A stretch of DNA of 64,000 nt from Pseudomonas rustica (GTDB lineage: Bacteria; Pseudomonadota; Gammaproteobacteria; Pseudomonadales; Pseudomonadaceae). Within the stretch, counting starts at the first letter, position 1, and every line of letters starts with the position of its first letter. The translations under genes were made by a program, and so were the position numbers. The notes below the pieces were generated by a model. It made no database searches and had not been told where the DNA came from. It saw only the letters and a list, made by a program, of their open reading frames with translations. The DNA is taken from assembly GCF_018336155.1 (NCBI RefSeq), contig NZ_JAGYHF010000006.1, forward strand, positions 372,001-436,000, given 5' to 3'. This document shows positions 1 through 9,477 of the stretch, in pieces.

Positions 1-1
1 G

Positions 2-292
2 GCGCCGGGCAGTCATGAGGTGCCAAACAATCTTTCGGCGAAGATCGGCCCGGCGCCGTGGCCAGTGACGTATGGGCCGTCGACGCGGCGCTTGGTGGAT
101 TTTGCGGATCCGGCGCATGGGCTGACGATTAACCCGGTTGGGCAGAGTGGTGTGCCGTTTGATAGCCACTATGACGATCAGGCTGAGGCATATGTTGATG
201 GGATTTATGTGCAGGCGCACTTCAGTGAGGAAGAGGTGACGGCGAATACGCATAGCACGTTGAAGCTGTTGCCGATGCGGGCGAAACCTTAA
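2..292 (+). CDS. Penicillin acylase family protein, C-terminal end (partial)
   Basis: The reading frame is open at the left edge, so only about the last 96 residues are visible. The segment contains GPSTRRLVDFADP, then PVGQSGVPFDSHYDDQAE, which matches the C-terminal end of the large subunit of penicillin/acyl-homoserine-lactone acylases (Ntn hydrolases that cut amide bonds, usually periplasmic after autocatalytic processing). The catalytic N-terminal serine of the beta chain lies outside the window, so activity and substrate cannot be judged. The GTG at 20 is internal and not a start. A long inverted repeat follows the stop. Confidence 0.75.
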   Translation, partial: APGSHEVPNNLSAKIGPAPWPVTYGPSTRRLVDFADPAHGLTINPVGQSGVPFDSHYDDQAEAYVDGIYVQAHFSEEEVTANTHSTLKLLPMRAKP

Positions 293-295
293 AAG

Positions 296-474
296 CCCCT
301 CACCCTAGCCCTCTCCCGGAGGGAGAGGGGACTGACCGAGGTGTCTTTCGCTATGCACCGACTTGAGAGATCGAGTCGATTATGGATTCGATACAGCAAC
401 ATCACGTCGGCGTATCTCCCCAATATCCCCGAATCGGCCCCCTCTCCCTCTGGGAGAGGGCTGGGGTGAGGGTC
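296..474. repeat. Inverted repeat pair, CCCTCACCC..CTCTCCC type
   Basis: The left arm (about 296-330, CCCCTCACCCTAGCCCTCTC then a short GGGAGAGGGG hairpin) is mirrored by the right arm (about 440-474, ending GGCTGGGGTGAGGGT). The pair encloses about 110 bases of apparently non-coding sequence. It sits between two convergent genes, and either short hairpin could act as a transcription terminator. The right arm touches the stop codon of the regulator gene at 473. Confidence 0.7.
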
Positions 475-1438
475 AAACCATCACCGCAAAATTCAGCCGA
501 AACTGCTGCGGCGTCACGCCCAACCTGCGGTTAAACACCCCGCGCATATGCTGCGCATCGCGAAACCCGCACTGATACGCCACCGTCTTCAGCGGCGCCG
601 TCGTGCTCTCCAGCATCACCCGCGCCGCATCCACCCGCGCCCGCTCGACAAACTCCGCCGGCGTCACCTTCGCTTCCCGGGCAAACACCCGCGAGAAATT
701 ACGCGCGCTCATGTTCGCCGCGTTGGCCAGATCGGCAATGGTCAGATCACCCGTCAGATTGGCCAGCACATACAACTGCACCATCGCCACCGCCGACGTC
801 GGCTCCGCATGCGGCGTGAGGAACGGGCTGAACTGCGACTGCCCGCCCGAGCGCTGAGTGAACACCACCAGCCGCTTCGCCACACTGAGCGCCACTTCAG
901 CACCGTGATCACGCGCCAGTAAATACAGCGACAGATCAATCCCCGCCGTCACCCCGGCCGAGGTGTAGAGCGTGCGGTCCTCGACGTACAAACGATCCGC
1001 GTCAACCTGCGTCGATGGACACAACTGCACCAAAGCCTCGGCATCGTTCCAGTGCGTGGTCACCGTGCGCCCTTCCAGCAACCCGGCGCGCGCGAGCATG
1101 AAGGCGCCGTTGCAGATCGAGCCGAAACGCTGAGCGCGGGCGCAGGCCTCACGCAGCCAGGTGTCGAACGTCGCACCGAAATCCATGAACGGCAGTTGCG
1201 GCCCGCCGGCGACCAGCAGCAGGTCGTAGGCGTCCAGCGCTTCGCTGAAATGGCGATGGGCGTTGAGGATCAAGCCGTTGGAACAGGCCATCGGTGTTTT
1301 TTCCAGGCCGATCACTTCCAGCCGATAGTGATCTTCCGGCGCGAGGAAGCGGTTGGCCTCGGCGAACACATCCATGGGGCCGGTGACGTCGAGTGACTGC
1401 ACACCTGCGAACACCACGATGGCGACGGTTTTGTTCAT
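473..1438 (-). CDS. GlxA-type transcriptional regulator (DJ-1/PfpI + AraC HTH)
   Basis: This 321-residue protein has two domains. Residues 1 to about 170 are a DJ-1/PfpI-like (class I glutamine amidotransferase fold) sensor, with the nucleophile-elbow segment GSICNGAF around residues 107-114 holding Cys109. Residues about 218-315 are an AraC-type double HTH (LTIADLANAANMSARNFSRV, then a second helix pair ending in TPQQFR). Proteins of this architecture are usually local activators. I chose the ATG at 1438 because the next upstream in-frame ATG would read through repeat C1; a weak GGGGACTTC precedes 1438. It is divergent from the HD-domain gene at 1745, its most likely target. The effector is unknown. 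Confidence 0.85.
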   Translation of the reverse strand: MNKTVAIVVFAGVQSLDVTGPMDVFAEANRFLAPEDHYRLEVIGLEKTPMACSNGLILNAHRHFSEALDAYDLLLVAGGPQLPFMDFGATFDTWLREACARAQRFGSICNGAFMLARAGLLEGRTVTTHWNDAEALVQLCPSTQVDADRLYVEDRTLYTSAGVTAGIDLSLYLLARDHGAEVALSVAKRLVVFTQRSGGQSQFSPFLTPHAEPTSAVAMVQLYVLANLTGDLTIADLANAANMSARNFSRVFAREAKVTPAEFVERARVDAARVMLESTTAPLKTVAYQCGFRDAQHMRGVFNRRLGVTPQQFRLNFAVMV

Positions 1439-1744
1439 GTTTTTGAAGTCCCCTGTAACCCTGTGGCGAGGGGATTTATCCCCGTTGGGTTGCGAAGCAG
1501 CCCCAAGACCATACACCTCGTTGTGTCAGGCAGTCTTCATGGCTGGATTTACGACTGCTGCGCAGCCGAACGGGGATAAATCCCCTCGCCACAATGGATC
1601 GCATTCCGACCTGTGACGGGCAGTTGGCACGATTTGCAGGTGGATTGGCAAGGATCGCAGCCATGCGCCGATTGTTCGCTTGCAGCGTCGGGAACAGACT
1701 TTCCCCATCAGCGCCACGACGGCGCTTTCAGAAAGGAAAGCACC
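1439..1744. promoter_or_regulatory. Divergent intergenic region (306 bp) holding a repeat pair
   Basis: This gap separates the GlxA-type regulator (minus) from the HD-domain gene (plus). Positions 1461-1593 are taken by paired repeat C1. The remaining 150 bases (1594-1744) should carry the promoter and leader of the HD gene, which ends with GAAAGGAAAG before the ATG at 1745. No clear -35/-10 pair or operator could be picked by eye. Confidence 0.4.
1461..1593. repeat. Paired repeat C1 (TGTGGCGAGGGGATTTATCC)
   Basis: The left arm starts CTGTGGCGAGGGGATTTATC and continues CCCGTTGGGTTGCGAAGCAG. The right arm (from about 1552) is its imperfect reverse complement and ends GGGGATAAATCCCCTCGCC. A second copy of the same pair lies at 13013-13149. 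Each arm also contains an internal GGGGATTTATCCCC palindrome. The pairing resembles REPIN-like Pseudomonas repeats. Confidence 0.8.
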
Positions 1745-2386
1745 ATGAGCACGACCATCGCCGGCATCAAAATCCCCGACAGCGCCCTCGCCCGCGCCAC
1801 CACCGAGTACATCCGCGACATCGAATCCGATCTGCTTTACCACCACTCACGCCGGGTATTTCTGTTCGGCGCGCTGAGCGGTGAACGCCAGCAACTGGCC
1901 TATGATCCAGAGCTGCTCTATGTCGGCGCGATGTTCCACGACCTCGCTCTGGTCGAAGGTCATCGCAGCGCTGACGAGCGTTTTGAAGTGGACGGCGCCA
2001 ACGCGGCGGCGGCGTTTCTCAAGCCGTACGGTTTGAGCGATGACGACATCGAACAAGTCTGGTTATCGATTGCCCTGCACACCACGCCGGGCGTGCCGAA
2101 ACACTTGCGCCCGACCGTGGCGCTGGTGACGGCGGGTGTCGAGATGGACGTGCTGGGCATGGATTACGCGGCGTTCAGCACCGTACAGCGCGAAGCGGTG
2201 GTGCATGCGCATCCACGTGGGGAAGGTTTCAAGGAATGCATCATCTGCGCGTTCGCCGACGGCTTGCGCCATCGTCCGCAGACCACGTTTGGCAACGTGA
2301 AGACCGATGTGCTGAAGGATCAGGTGCCGGGGTTCAAACCGATGAACTTCGTCGAAGTCATCCGCAATTCCCCTTGGGTGAACTGA
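1745..2386 (+). CDS. HD-domain protein, cyanamide-hydratase-like
   Basis: This 213-residue soluble protein has an HD metal-binding fold. His33/His34 in YHHSRR, the HD pair in MFHDLALVEGH (His65-Asp66) and His112 in IALHTTPG are the visible candidate metal ligands. The layout (SRRVFLFGAL, then ELLYVGAMFHD, then RFEVDGANAAAAFL) recalls the HD family that includes cyanamide hydratase rather than nucleotide phosphohydrolases such as YfbR. That assignment is from motif memory, and the substrate is unknown. GAAAGGAAAG just upstream supports the ATG at 1745. It is divergent from a GlxA-type regulator. Confidence 0.7.
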   Translation: MSTTIAGIKIPDSALARATTEYIRDIESDLLYHHSRRVFLFGALSGERQQLAYDPELLYVGAMFHDLALVEGHRSADERFEVDGANAAAAFLKPYGLSDDDIEQVWLSIALHTTPGVPKHLRPTVALVTAGVEMDVLGMDYAAFSTVQREAVVHAHPRGEGFKECIICAFADGLRHRPQTTFGNVKTDVLKDQVPGFKPMNFVEVIRNSPWVN

Positions 2387-2394
2387 GGGCAAAA

Positions 2395-2472
2395 TCAAAA
2401 GATCGCAGCCTGCGGCAGCTCCTACATTGGAATGTGTTCCCTGTAGGAGCTGCCGCAGGCTGCGATCTTTTG
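2395..2472. repeat. Paired repeat A1 (GATCGCAGCCTGCGGCAGCT)
   Basis: Two near-perfect inverted arms of about 29 bases flank a 15-20 base spacer: AAAAGATCGCAGCC.. and ..GGCTGCGATCTTTTG. It lies between the convergent HD gene and spuH, only four bases before the spuH stop, so it probably forms the 3' hairpin of both transcripts. This is the first of eight copies of family A in the window. Confidence 0.9.
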
Positions 2473-2475
2473 CTG

Positions 2476-3366
2476 TTAGGCCGCTTCCGGCGCAGGCGCG
2501 CGGCGGACGTCCGGTTGCTTCCACGAATCGGCAGCGCTTTCTTCGATGGCTTGCTGGATGGCTTTCTTGCGCGCTTCTTCGGCACGGCGGCTGAAGAACC
2601 AGACGAGGAACGTCACGATCGACACCGCCAGCAGAATCAGACTCGCCACGGCGTTGATCTCAGGCTTCACGCCCAGACGCACCGCCGAGAACACTTCCAT
2701 CGGCAACGTCGTCGAACCCGGGCCGGAAACGAAGCTCGCCAATACCAGATCGTCCAGCGACAGGGCGAAGGACATCATGCCGCCCGCCGCCAGCGATGGC
2801 GCGATCATCGGGATGGTGATCAGGAAGAACACCTTCCACGGCCGCGCGCCAAGGTCCATCGCCGCTTCTTCGATCGACAGATCGAGCTCACGCAGACGCG
2901 CCGACACCACCACCGCTACATACGCCGCACAGAATGTGGTGTGCGCGATCCAGATGGTGACGATGCCGCGTTCCTGCGGCCAGCCGATCATCTGCGCCAT
3001 GGCCACAAACAGCAGCAACAGCGACAGACCGGTGATCACTTCGGGCATGACCAACGGCGCGGTCACCAGGCCGCCGAACAGCGTGCGCCCCTTGAAGTGA
3101 GTGATACGGGTCAGCACGAATGCCGCCAGCGTACCCAGCGCCACCGCAGCAACCGCGGTGTAGCAGGCGATTTCCAGCGAGCGCACCACCGAGCCCATCA
3201 GTTGGGTGTTGTCGAGCAGGCCGACGTACCACTTGATCGACCAGCCGCCCCACACCGTCACCAGTTTCGAGGCGTTGAACGAGTAGATCACGAGGATCAG
3301 CATCGGCAAGTAGATGAACAACAAACCCAGTACCAGCATCAGGCTGGAGAAACGGATGCGCTTCAT
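2476..3366 (-). CDS. spuH: Polyamine ABC transporter permease SpuH (PotI family)
   Basis: This 296-residue inner-membrane permease has six predicted hydrophobic segments and the conserved binding-protein-dependent transport EAA loop (about residues 180-200, AAMDLGARPWKVFFLITIPM). Known role of the family: with SpuG and SpuF it imports putrescine or spermidine delivered by SpuD or SpuE. Its start overlaps the spuG stop in an ATGA arrangement (3363-3366), indicating translational coupling. A charged, Ala-rich tail of about 30 residues follows the last membrane segment. It is the last gene of the minus-strand spu operon. Confidence 0.9.
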   Translation of the reverse strand: MKRIRFSSLMLVLGLLFIYLPMLILVIYSFNASKLVTVWGGWSIKWYVGLLDNTQLMGSVVRSLEIACYTAVAAVALGTLAAFVLTRITHFKGRTLFGGLVTAPLVMPEVITGLSLLLLFVAMAQMIGWPQERGIVTIWIAHTTFCAAYVAVVVSARLRELDLSIEEAAMDLGARPWKVFFLITIPMIAPSLAAGGMMSFALSLDDLVLASFVSGPGSTTLPMEVFSAVRLGVKPEINAVASLILLAVSIVTFLVWFFSRRAEEARKKAIQQAIEESAADSWKQPDVRRAPAPEAA

Positions 3367-4283
3367 TCTTTACCCTCCATTTCCTTGGCCTGACTGCGGT
3401 TGAACAGAATGATCGGCACAATCAGGATCGCCAGCATCACCACCGCCAGCGCGGACGCCACGGGCCAGTCACGGTTGTTGAAGAACTCTTGCCAGAGCAC
3501 TTTACCGATCATCAGGGTTTCCGGACCACCGAGCAGTTCCGGGATCACGAACTCGCCCACCACCGGGATGAACACCAGCATGCAGCCGGCAATAATCCCG
3601 TTCTTGGACAGCGGAATGGTGATTTTCCAGAAGCTGTTGAAGGTGCTCGAACCGAGGTCGGACGCGGCTTCCAGCAGGCTGTGATCGTGCTTCACCAGGT
3701 TGGCGTACAGCGGCAGGATCATGAACGGCAGGTACGAATAGACAACACCGATGTACACCGCGAGGTTGGTGTTGAGGATCTGCAGCGGCTCGTCGATAAA
3801 GCCCATGTTCATCAGGAAACCATTGAGCAGGCCGTTGTTGCTGAGGATGCCCATCCACGCGTAAACGCGGATCAGGATCGCCGTCCAGGTCGGCATCATG
3901 ATCAGCAGCACCAGCACCGTTTGCATCTCTTTACGGGCGGTGGCGATGGCATAGGCCATCGGGTAGCCGATCAACAGGCAGAGGACGGTGCTGATCAGCG
4001 CCATCTTCAACGAGCCGAGGTAGGCGGCGATGTACAACTCGTCGCCCGCCAGCATCGCGTAGTTGCCCAGGTTCAGCAGCAGTTGCAGCTTCTGCTCAAC
4101 GAAGGTGTAGATCTCGGTGTACGGCGGAATCGCCACATCGGCTTCGGCGAAGCTGATCTTCAAAACGATGAAGAACGGCAACATGAAGAACAGGAACAGC
4201 CAGATGAACGGGACCCCGATGACCAGTTGCCGGCCACTGGGGATTATTCGGTTGATGCGGCGTTTGAATTTGCGCATGTTCAT
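3363..4283 (-). CDS. spuG: Polyamine ABC transporter permease SpuG (PotH family)
   Basis: This 306-residue permease has an N-terminal membrane segment (VIGVPFIWLFLFFMLPFFIV), a large periplasmic loop, and the EAA loop LLEAASDLGSSTFNSFWKIT around residues 205-225. It pairs with SpuH as the membrane channel for polyamine import. The start ATG at 4283 overlaps the spuF stop (ATGA, 4280-4283). A second ATG two codons later is possible. Position and family both support the assignment. Confidence 0.9.
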   Translation of the reverse strand: MNMRKFKRRINRIIPSGRQLVIGVPFIWLFLFFMLPFFIVLKISFAEADVAIPPYTEIYTFVEQKLQLLLNLGNYAMLAGDELYIAAYLGSLKMALISTVLCLLIGYPMAYAIATARKEMQTVLVLLIMMPTWTAILIRVYAWMGILSNNGLLNGFLMNMGFIDEPLQILNTNLAVYIGVVYSYLPFMILPLYANLVKHDHSLLEAASDLGSSTFNSFWKITIPLSKNGIIAGCMLVFIPVVGEFVIPELLGGPETLMIGKVLWQEFFNNRDWPVASALAVVMLAILIVPIILFNRSQAKEMEGKE

Positions 4284-5422
4284 GAGCGAAGTACCACGCC
4301 GCTGTCGTCTTCCCAGTACACGTAAACCTGATCACCCCAGGTCGGACGTGCGCCACGGCGTTCGGCGTTGGCCACGAACGACTGCACCAGTTTGCCGCTC
4401 GGCAACTCGACGTAGAACACCGAGTGACCACCCAGATAGGCGATGTCGTGCACCTTGCCGCTCGACCAGTTGTACTCGCAGGTCGGTTGATCAGCGGTGA
4501 CCAGCAGCTTCTCCGGACGAATCGCGTAAGTCACCGATTTGTCCTGCACCGAGGTGCTGATGCCGTGGCCGACGTAGATCTGCCGATCGAGGTCTTTGCA
4601 GGTGATGGTCGCGTGGCCTTCGGCGTCGTCGATCACTTCGCCTTCGAAGATGTTGACGTTACCGATGAATTCGCAGACCAGACGGCTGGTCGGGGTTTCG
4701 TAGATATCGATCGGGCTGCCGATCTGAGCGATCCAGCCCAAGTGCATGATCGCGATGCGCTCGGCCATGGTCATGGCCTCTTCCTGGTCGTGCGTCACCA
4801 TCACGCACGTCACACCGACGCGCTCGATGATCTCGACCAGTTCCAGCTGCATTTGCGAACGCAGTTTCTTGTCGAGTGCGCCCATTGGTTCGTCGAGCAA
4901 CAGCAGCTTCGGCCGTTTGGCCAGCGAACGCGCCAGTGCCACACGCTGACGCTGACCGCCGGACAGTTGATGCGGCTTGCGCTTGGCGTACTGGCTCATC
5001 TGCACGAGCTTGAGCATTTCAGCCACGCGGGCGTCGACTTCAGCCGCCGGAATCTTGTCCTGCTTGAGGCCGAAGGCAATGTTCTGCGCCACGGTCATGT
5101 GCGGGAACAAGGCGTACGACTGGAACATCATGTTGATCGGACGTTCGTACGGCGGCATGTCGGTGATGTCGACGCCGTCGAGGAAAATGCGCCCCTCCGT
5201 GGGCCGTTCGAACCCTGCCAGCATCCGCAGCAGAGTGGATTTGCCCGATCCCGATCCGCCGAGCAGAGCGAAGATTTCGCCCTTTTTGATTTCCAGGGAC
5301 ACATCGTCCACGGCAATCGTCTCGTCGAACTTCTTCGTGACCCGGTCGATTTTGACCAACACCTGTTTCGGTGTCTGGTCGCCCTCGAGGGCTTTCTTAT
5401 AGGCGCCGGAGGCAACTGCCAT
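4280..5422 (-). CDS. spuF: Polyamine ABC transporter ATPase SpuF (PotA/PotG family)
   Basis: This 380-residue ATPase energises polyamine import. Visible motifs are the Walker A GGSGSGKS at residues 55-62, the signature LSGGQ at 153-157, Walker B LLLLDEP at 173-179, and a C-terminal TOBE-type regulatory region from about 290. The ATG at 5422 is preceded by GGGAGTTTCGTAA. It follows spuE after 66 bases and is coupled to spuG by an ATGA overlap. Confidence 0.93.
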   Translation of the reverse strand: MAVASGAYKKALEGDQTPKQVLVKIDRVTKKFDETIAVDDVSLEIKKGEIFALLGGSGSGKSTLLRMLAGFERPTEGRIFLDGVDITDMPPYERPINMMFQSYALFPHMTVAQNIAFGLKQDKIPAAEVDARVAEMLKLVQMSQYAKRKPHQLSGGQRQRVALARSLAKRPKLLLLDEPMGALDKKLRSQMQLELVEIIERVGVTCVMVTHDQEEAMTMAERIAIMHLGWIAQIGSPIDIYETPTSRLVCEFIGNVNIFEGEVIDDAEGHATITCKDLDRQIYVGHGISTSVQDKSVTYAIRPEKLLVTADQPTCEYNWSSGKVHDIAYLGGHSVFYVELPSGKLVQSFVANAERRGARPTWGDQVYVYWEDDSGVVLRS

Positions 5423-5488
5423 TTACGAAACTCCCAGATAAAAACAATGCAGTCCGCCCCGCAAGGCGAACCCAGGATAGTGTGTGCC

Positions 5489-6706
<1,218 letters not shown>

Positions 6707-6719
6707 TCATTTAATTGAT

Positions 6720-6754
6720 CCGCTGGCCGCCATCGCGAGGGCGACGGCCGGCGG
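6720..6754 (-). promoter_or_regulatory. Hairpin between spuD and spuE
   Basis: CCGCTGGCCG (6720-6729) pairs with CGGCCGGCGG (6745-6754) with one mismatch. It lies 18 bases after the spuD stop in the 186-base gap before spuE and has no T tract. It could be a 3' stability hairpin or attenuator that raises spuD mRNA over downstream genes, as is common for binding-protein genes in ABC operons. The function is inferred. Confidence 0.45.
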
Positions 6755-6772
6755 TTATTGCTTCAAACCGGC

Positions 6773-7885
6773 TTATTTACCGGATTTGATCTTGGTCCAG
6801 CTGCGGGTCATGATCCGCTGAGTTGCGGCCGGCAAGTCGGCGATCGCGTACAGCTTGGCCAGTACGTCAGCCGGTGGGTAAACGCCCGGGTCGCTGGTGA
6901 TGTCTTTATCGACCAGTGGCGTTGCAGCGGCGTTACCGTTCGGGAAGCGCACGGCGTTGGTGATTTCAGCCATGATTTCCGGCTTCTGCAGGAAGGTCAT
7001 GAACTTGTAGGCGCCTTCGACGTTTTCGGCATCTTTAGGGATGGCGACCATGTCGTAGAAGCTGCCCGCACCTTCTTTCGGAATGTTGTAGCTGACTTTC
7101 ACCTTGTCACCGGCTTCAGCCGCGCGGGACTTGGCCTGGTAGATGTCACCCGAGTAACCGACGGCTACGCAGATGTTGCCGTTGGCCAGGTCGGAGATGT
7201 ACTTGGAAGAGTGGAAGTAGGCGATCGAAGGACGCACCTTCATGATCAGCGCTTCAGCCTTGTCGATGTCTTCTTTCTTCTGGCTGTCGGTTGGCAGGCC
7301 CAGGTAGTGCAACGCCACCGGAATCATCTCGGTTGGCGAGTCGAGCAGGCTGATGCCGCAGGATTTCAGCTTGGCCGCGTTTTCCGGCTTGAAGATCAGA
7401 TCCCACGAATCGACAGGTGCGTCGGCACCCAGTGCAGCCTTGACCTTCTCGGCGTTGAAGCCGATGCCGATCGAGCCCCACATGTACGGGAAAGCGTGCT
7501 CGTTGCCCGGGTCGCTGACCGACACGGCTTTGAGCAAATCGGTGTTGAGGTTTTTCCAGTTAGGCAGCTTGGACTTGTCCAGCGTCTGGTAAACACCGGC
7601 CTTGATCTGCTTGGCGAGGAAGTTGTTCGACGGTACGACGATGTCGTAGCCAGACTTGCCTGCGAGCAGTTTGGCTTCGAGGGTTTCGTTGCTGTCGAAG
7701 ACGTCGTAAACGACTTTGATGCCCGACTCGTCTTCAAACTTCTTGATGGTGTCCGGAGCGATGTAGTCCGACCAGTTGTAGACGTGCAACACCTTGTCGT
7801 CCGCCTGAGCCGCAGCCGCCATGATTCCCATCAGGGACATGGCGAGCAGAGTCTTGCCAGCGAGCTTTTTGCCTAATGCCTTCAT
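6773..7885 (-). CDS. spuD: Polyamine-binding periplasmic protein SpuD (PotF family)
   Basis: This 370-residue exported protein has a signal peptide ending AQA (residue 28) and then [20 protein letters not shown]. Its family captures putrescine in the periplasm and passes it to the SpuFGH permease. It is clearly paralogous to SpuE along its whole length: both share [10 protein letters not shown] or [13 protein letters not shown] segments and end in [13 protein letters not shown] or [25 protein letters not shown] precedes the ATG at 7885. Two binding proteins sharing one permease is the known arrangement in P. aeruginosa. Confidence 0.9.
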   Translation of the reverse strand: MKALGKKLAGKTLLAMSLMGIMAAAAQADDKVLHVYNWSDYIAPDTIKKFEDESGIKVVYDVFDSNETLEAKLLAGKSGYDIVVPSNNFLAKQIKAGVYQTLDKSKLPNWKNLNTDLLKAVSVSDPGNEHAFPYMWGSIGIGFNAEKVKAALGADAPVDSWDLIFKPENAAKLKSCGISLLDSPTEMIPVALHYLGLPTDSQKKEDIDKAEALIMKVRPSIAYFHSSKYISDLANGNICVAVGYSGDIYQAKSRAAEAGDKVKVSYNIPKEGAGSFYDMVAIPKDAENVEGAYKFMTFLQKPEIMAEITNAVRFPNGNAAATPLVDKDITSDPGVYPPADVLAKLYAIADLPAATQRIMTRSWTKIKSGK

Positions 7886-8056
7886 GCGTAATGCTCCAAA
7901 TTTTCTTTTTTTGAACCACTTTGTTCAGCGGCCGAACCCGGACAACTGGAACCGCGGCTAGTCTGGCAAGATCCGAGGCGGTCTTTCAAGAAAAGACCAG
8001 CCTTTCTGACAGCTTTGAGCGAGAGCGCCGCGGCTCCCCCGCTCAGAGCCTAGCAC
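7886..8056 (-). promoter_or_regulatory. spuC-spuD intergenic region with a small stem-loop
   Basis: This 171-base gap contains GGTCTTT (7980-7986) and AAAGACC (7992-7998), which form a short stem-loop. Together with the gap length it leaves room for an internal promoter or processing site ahead of the transporter genes. No clear promoter boxes were identified. Confidence 0.3.
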
Positions 8057-9421
8057 TTAGCCCTGCAACGCACTGAGGGTCAGATCCAGGCACTTGCGTG
8101 CCTTTGTAACCAGTTCATCGATCTCCGCTTTGCTGATCACCAGCGGCGGCGCGATGATCATGGTGTCGCCGACCGCGCGCATGATCAGGCCGTTATCAAA
8201 GCAGAACTGACGGCAGATCATGCCGACGCCCTTGCCTTCGTAACGCTTGCGAGTGGCCTTGTCCTGCACCAGCTCGATGGCCCCCAACAGACCGACGCCG
8301 CGAACTTCACCCACCAACGGATGATCATTCAGTTCCCGCAGACGTTTCTGCAAATACGGTGCCGTTTCGTTGTGCGCGTTCTCGATAATTTTTTCGTCGC
8401 GCAGAATGCGGATGTTTTCCAGACCCACCGCTGCCGCCACCGGGTGACCGGAGTAGGTGAAGCCGTGGTTGAAATCGCCACCTTCGTTAAGCACTGCCAC
8501 CACGGTGTCGCGCACGATCAGGCCACCCATCGGGATGTAGCCGGAAGTCAGGCCTTTGGCGATGGTCATCATGTCAGGCTTGAGGTCGTAGAAATCGCTA
8601 CCGAACCACTCACCGGTACGGCCGAAACCGCAGATCACTTCGTCCGCCACGAACAGGATGTCGTACTTGGCGAGAATTTCCTTGATGCGCGGCCAGTAGG
8701 TGTCTGGCGGAATGATCACGCCGCCGGCGCCCTGAATCGGCTCGGCAATAAAGGCACCGACATTGTCCACGCCGACTTCGAGAATCTTTTCTTCCAGCTG
8801 ATTGGCCGCCCAGATACCGAACTCTTCCGGGGACATGTCGCCACCTTCAGCGAACCAGTACGGCTGCGCGATGTGGACGATGCCCGGGATCGGCAAGTCG
8901 CCTTGTTCGTGCATATAGGTCATGCCACCGAGGCTCGCGCCGGCCACGGTCGAACCGTGATAACCGTTCTTGCGGCTGATGATGACTTTCTTGTTTGGCT
9001 GGCCTTTGATTGCCCAGTAGTGACGAACCATACGCAGCATGGTGTCGTTGCCTTCGGAGCCGGAGCCGGTAAAGAACACATGGTTCATGCCTTCTGGCGC
9101 CACGTCGGCGATCGACTTGGCCAGTTCCAGTGCCGGCGGGTGCGCGGTCTGGAAGAACAGGTTGTAGTACGGCAGTTCACGCATTTGTTTGGCGGCGGCG
9201 TCGGCCAGTTCCTCACGACCGTAACCGATGGCCACGCACCACAGACCGGCCATGCCGTCGAGGATCTTGTTGCCCTCACTGTCCCACAGGTACACGCCCT
9301 TGGCGCTGGTAATGATCCGCGGACCTTTCTCTTTCAGCTGCTTGAAGTCGCTGAACGGCGCCAGGTGGTGATCATTGCTGAGTGCTTGCCACTCGCGGGT
9401 TTGCGGGTTGTTGCTGGTCAT
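8057..9421 (-). CDS. spuC: Polyamine:pyruvate aminotransferase SpuC
   Basis: This 454-residue class III PLP-dependent aminotransferase has the PLP pocket GSGSEGND (about residues 119-126), the FVADEVICGFGRTG aspartate segment (258-271) and the Schiff-base lysine in TIAKGLTSG (Lys289). Known family role: transfer of the amino group of putrescine, cadaverine or spermidine to pyruvate. The ATG at 9421 has AAGGAGAATT upstream; a longer open frame to 9511 would overlap spuB and adds an Arg-rich extension not expected in this family. It is 56 bases downstream of spuB. Confidence 0.92.
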   Translation of the reverse strand: MTSNNPQTREWQALSNDHHLAPFSDFKQLKEKGPRIITSAKGVYLWDSEGNKILDGMAGLWCVAIGYGREELADAAAKQMRELPYYNLFFQTAHPPALELAKSIADVAPEGMNHVFFTGSGSEGNDTMLRMVRHYWAIKGQPNKKVIISRKNGYHGSTVAGASLGGMTYMHEQGDLPIPGIVHIAQPYWFAEGGDMSPEEFGIWAANQLEEKILEVGVDNVGAFIAEPIQGAGGVIIPPDTYWPRIKEILAKYDILFVADEVICGFGRTGEWFGSDFYDLKPDMMTIAKGLTSGYIPMGGLIVRDTVVAVLNEGGDFNHGFTYSGHPVAAAVGLENIRILRDEKIIENAHNETAPYLQKRLRELNDHPLVGEVRGVGLLGAIELVQDKATRKRYEGKGVGMICRQFCFDNGLIMRAVGDTMIIAPPLVISKAEIDELVTKARKCLDLTLSALQG

Positions 9422-9477
9422 GCCAATTCTCCTTGTTATCGGTGAAGGCGCGGCGTCTGCACGCCGCGCCCGGCGTA

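Noticed and set aside
1439..1516. N-terminal extension of the GlxA-type regulator to an ATG at 1516
   Set aside because: The extra 26 residues are translated repeat C1 sequence; the DJ-1 fold starts at the ATG at 1438.
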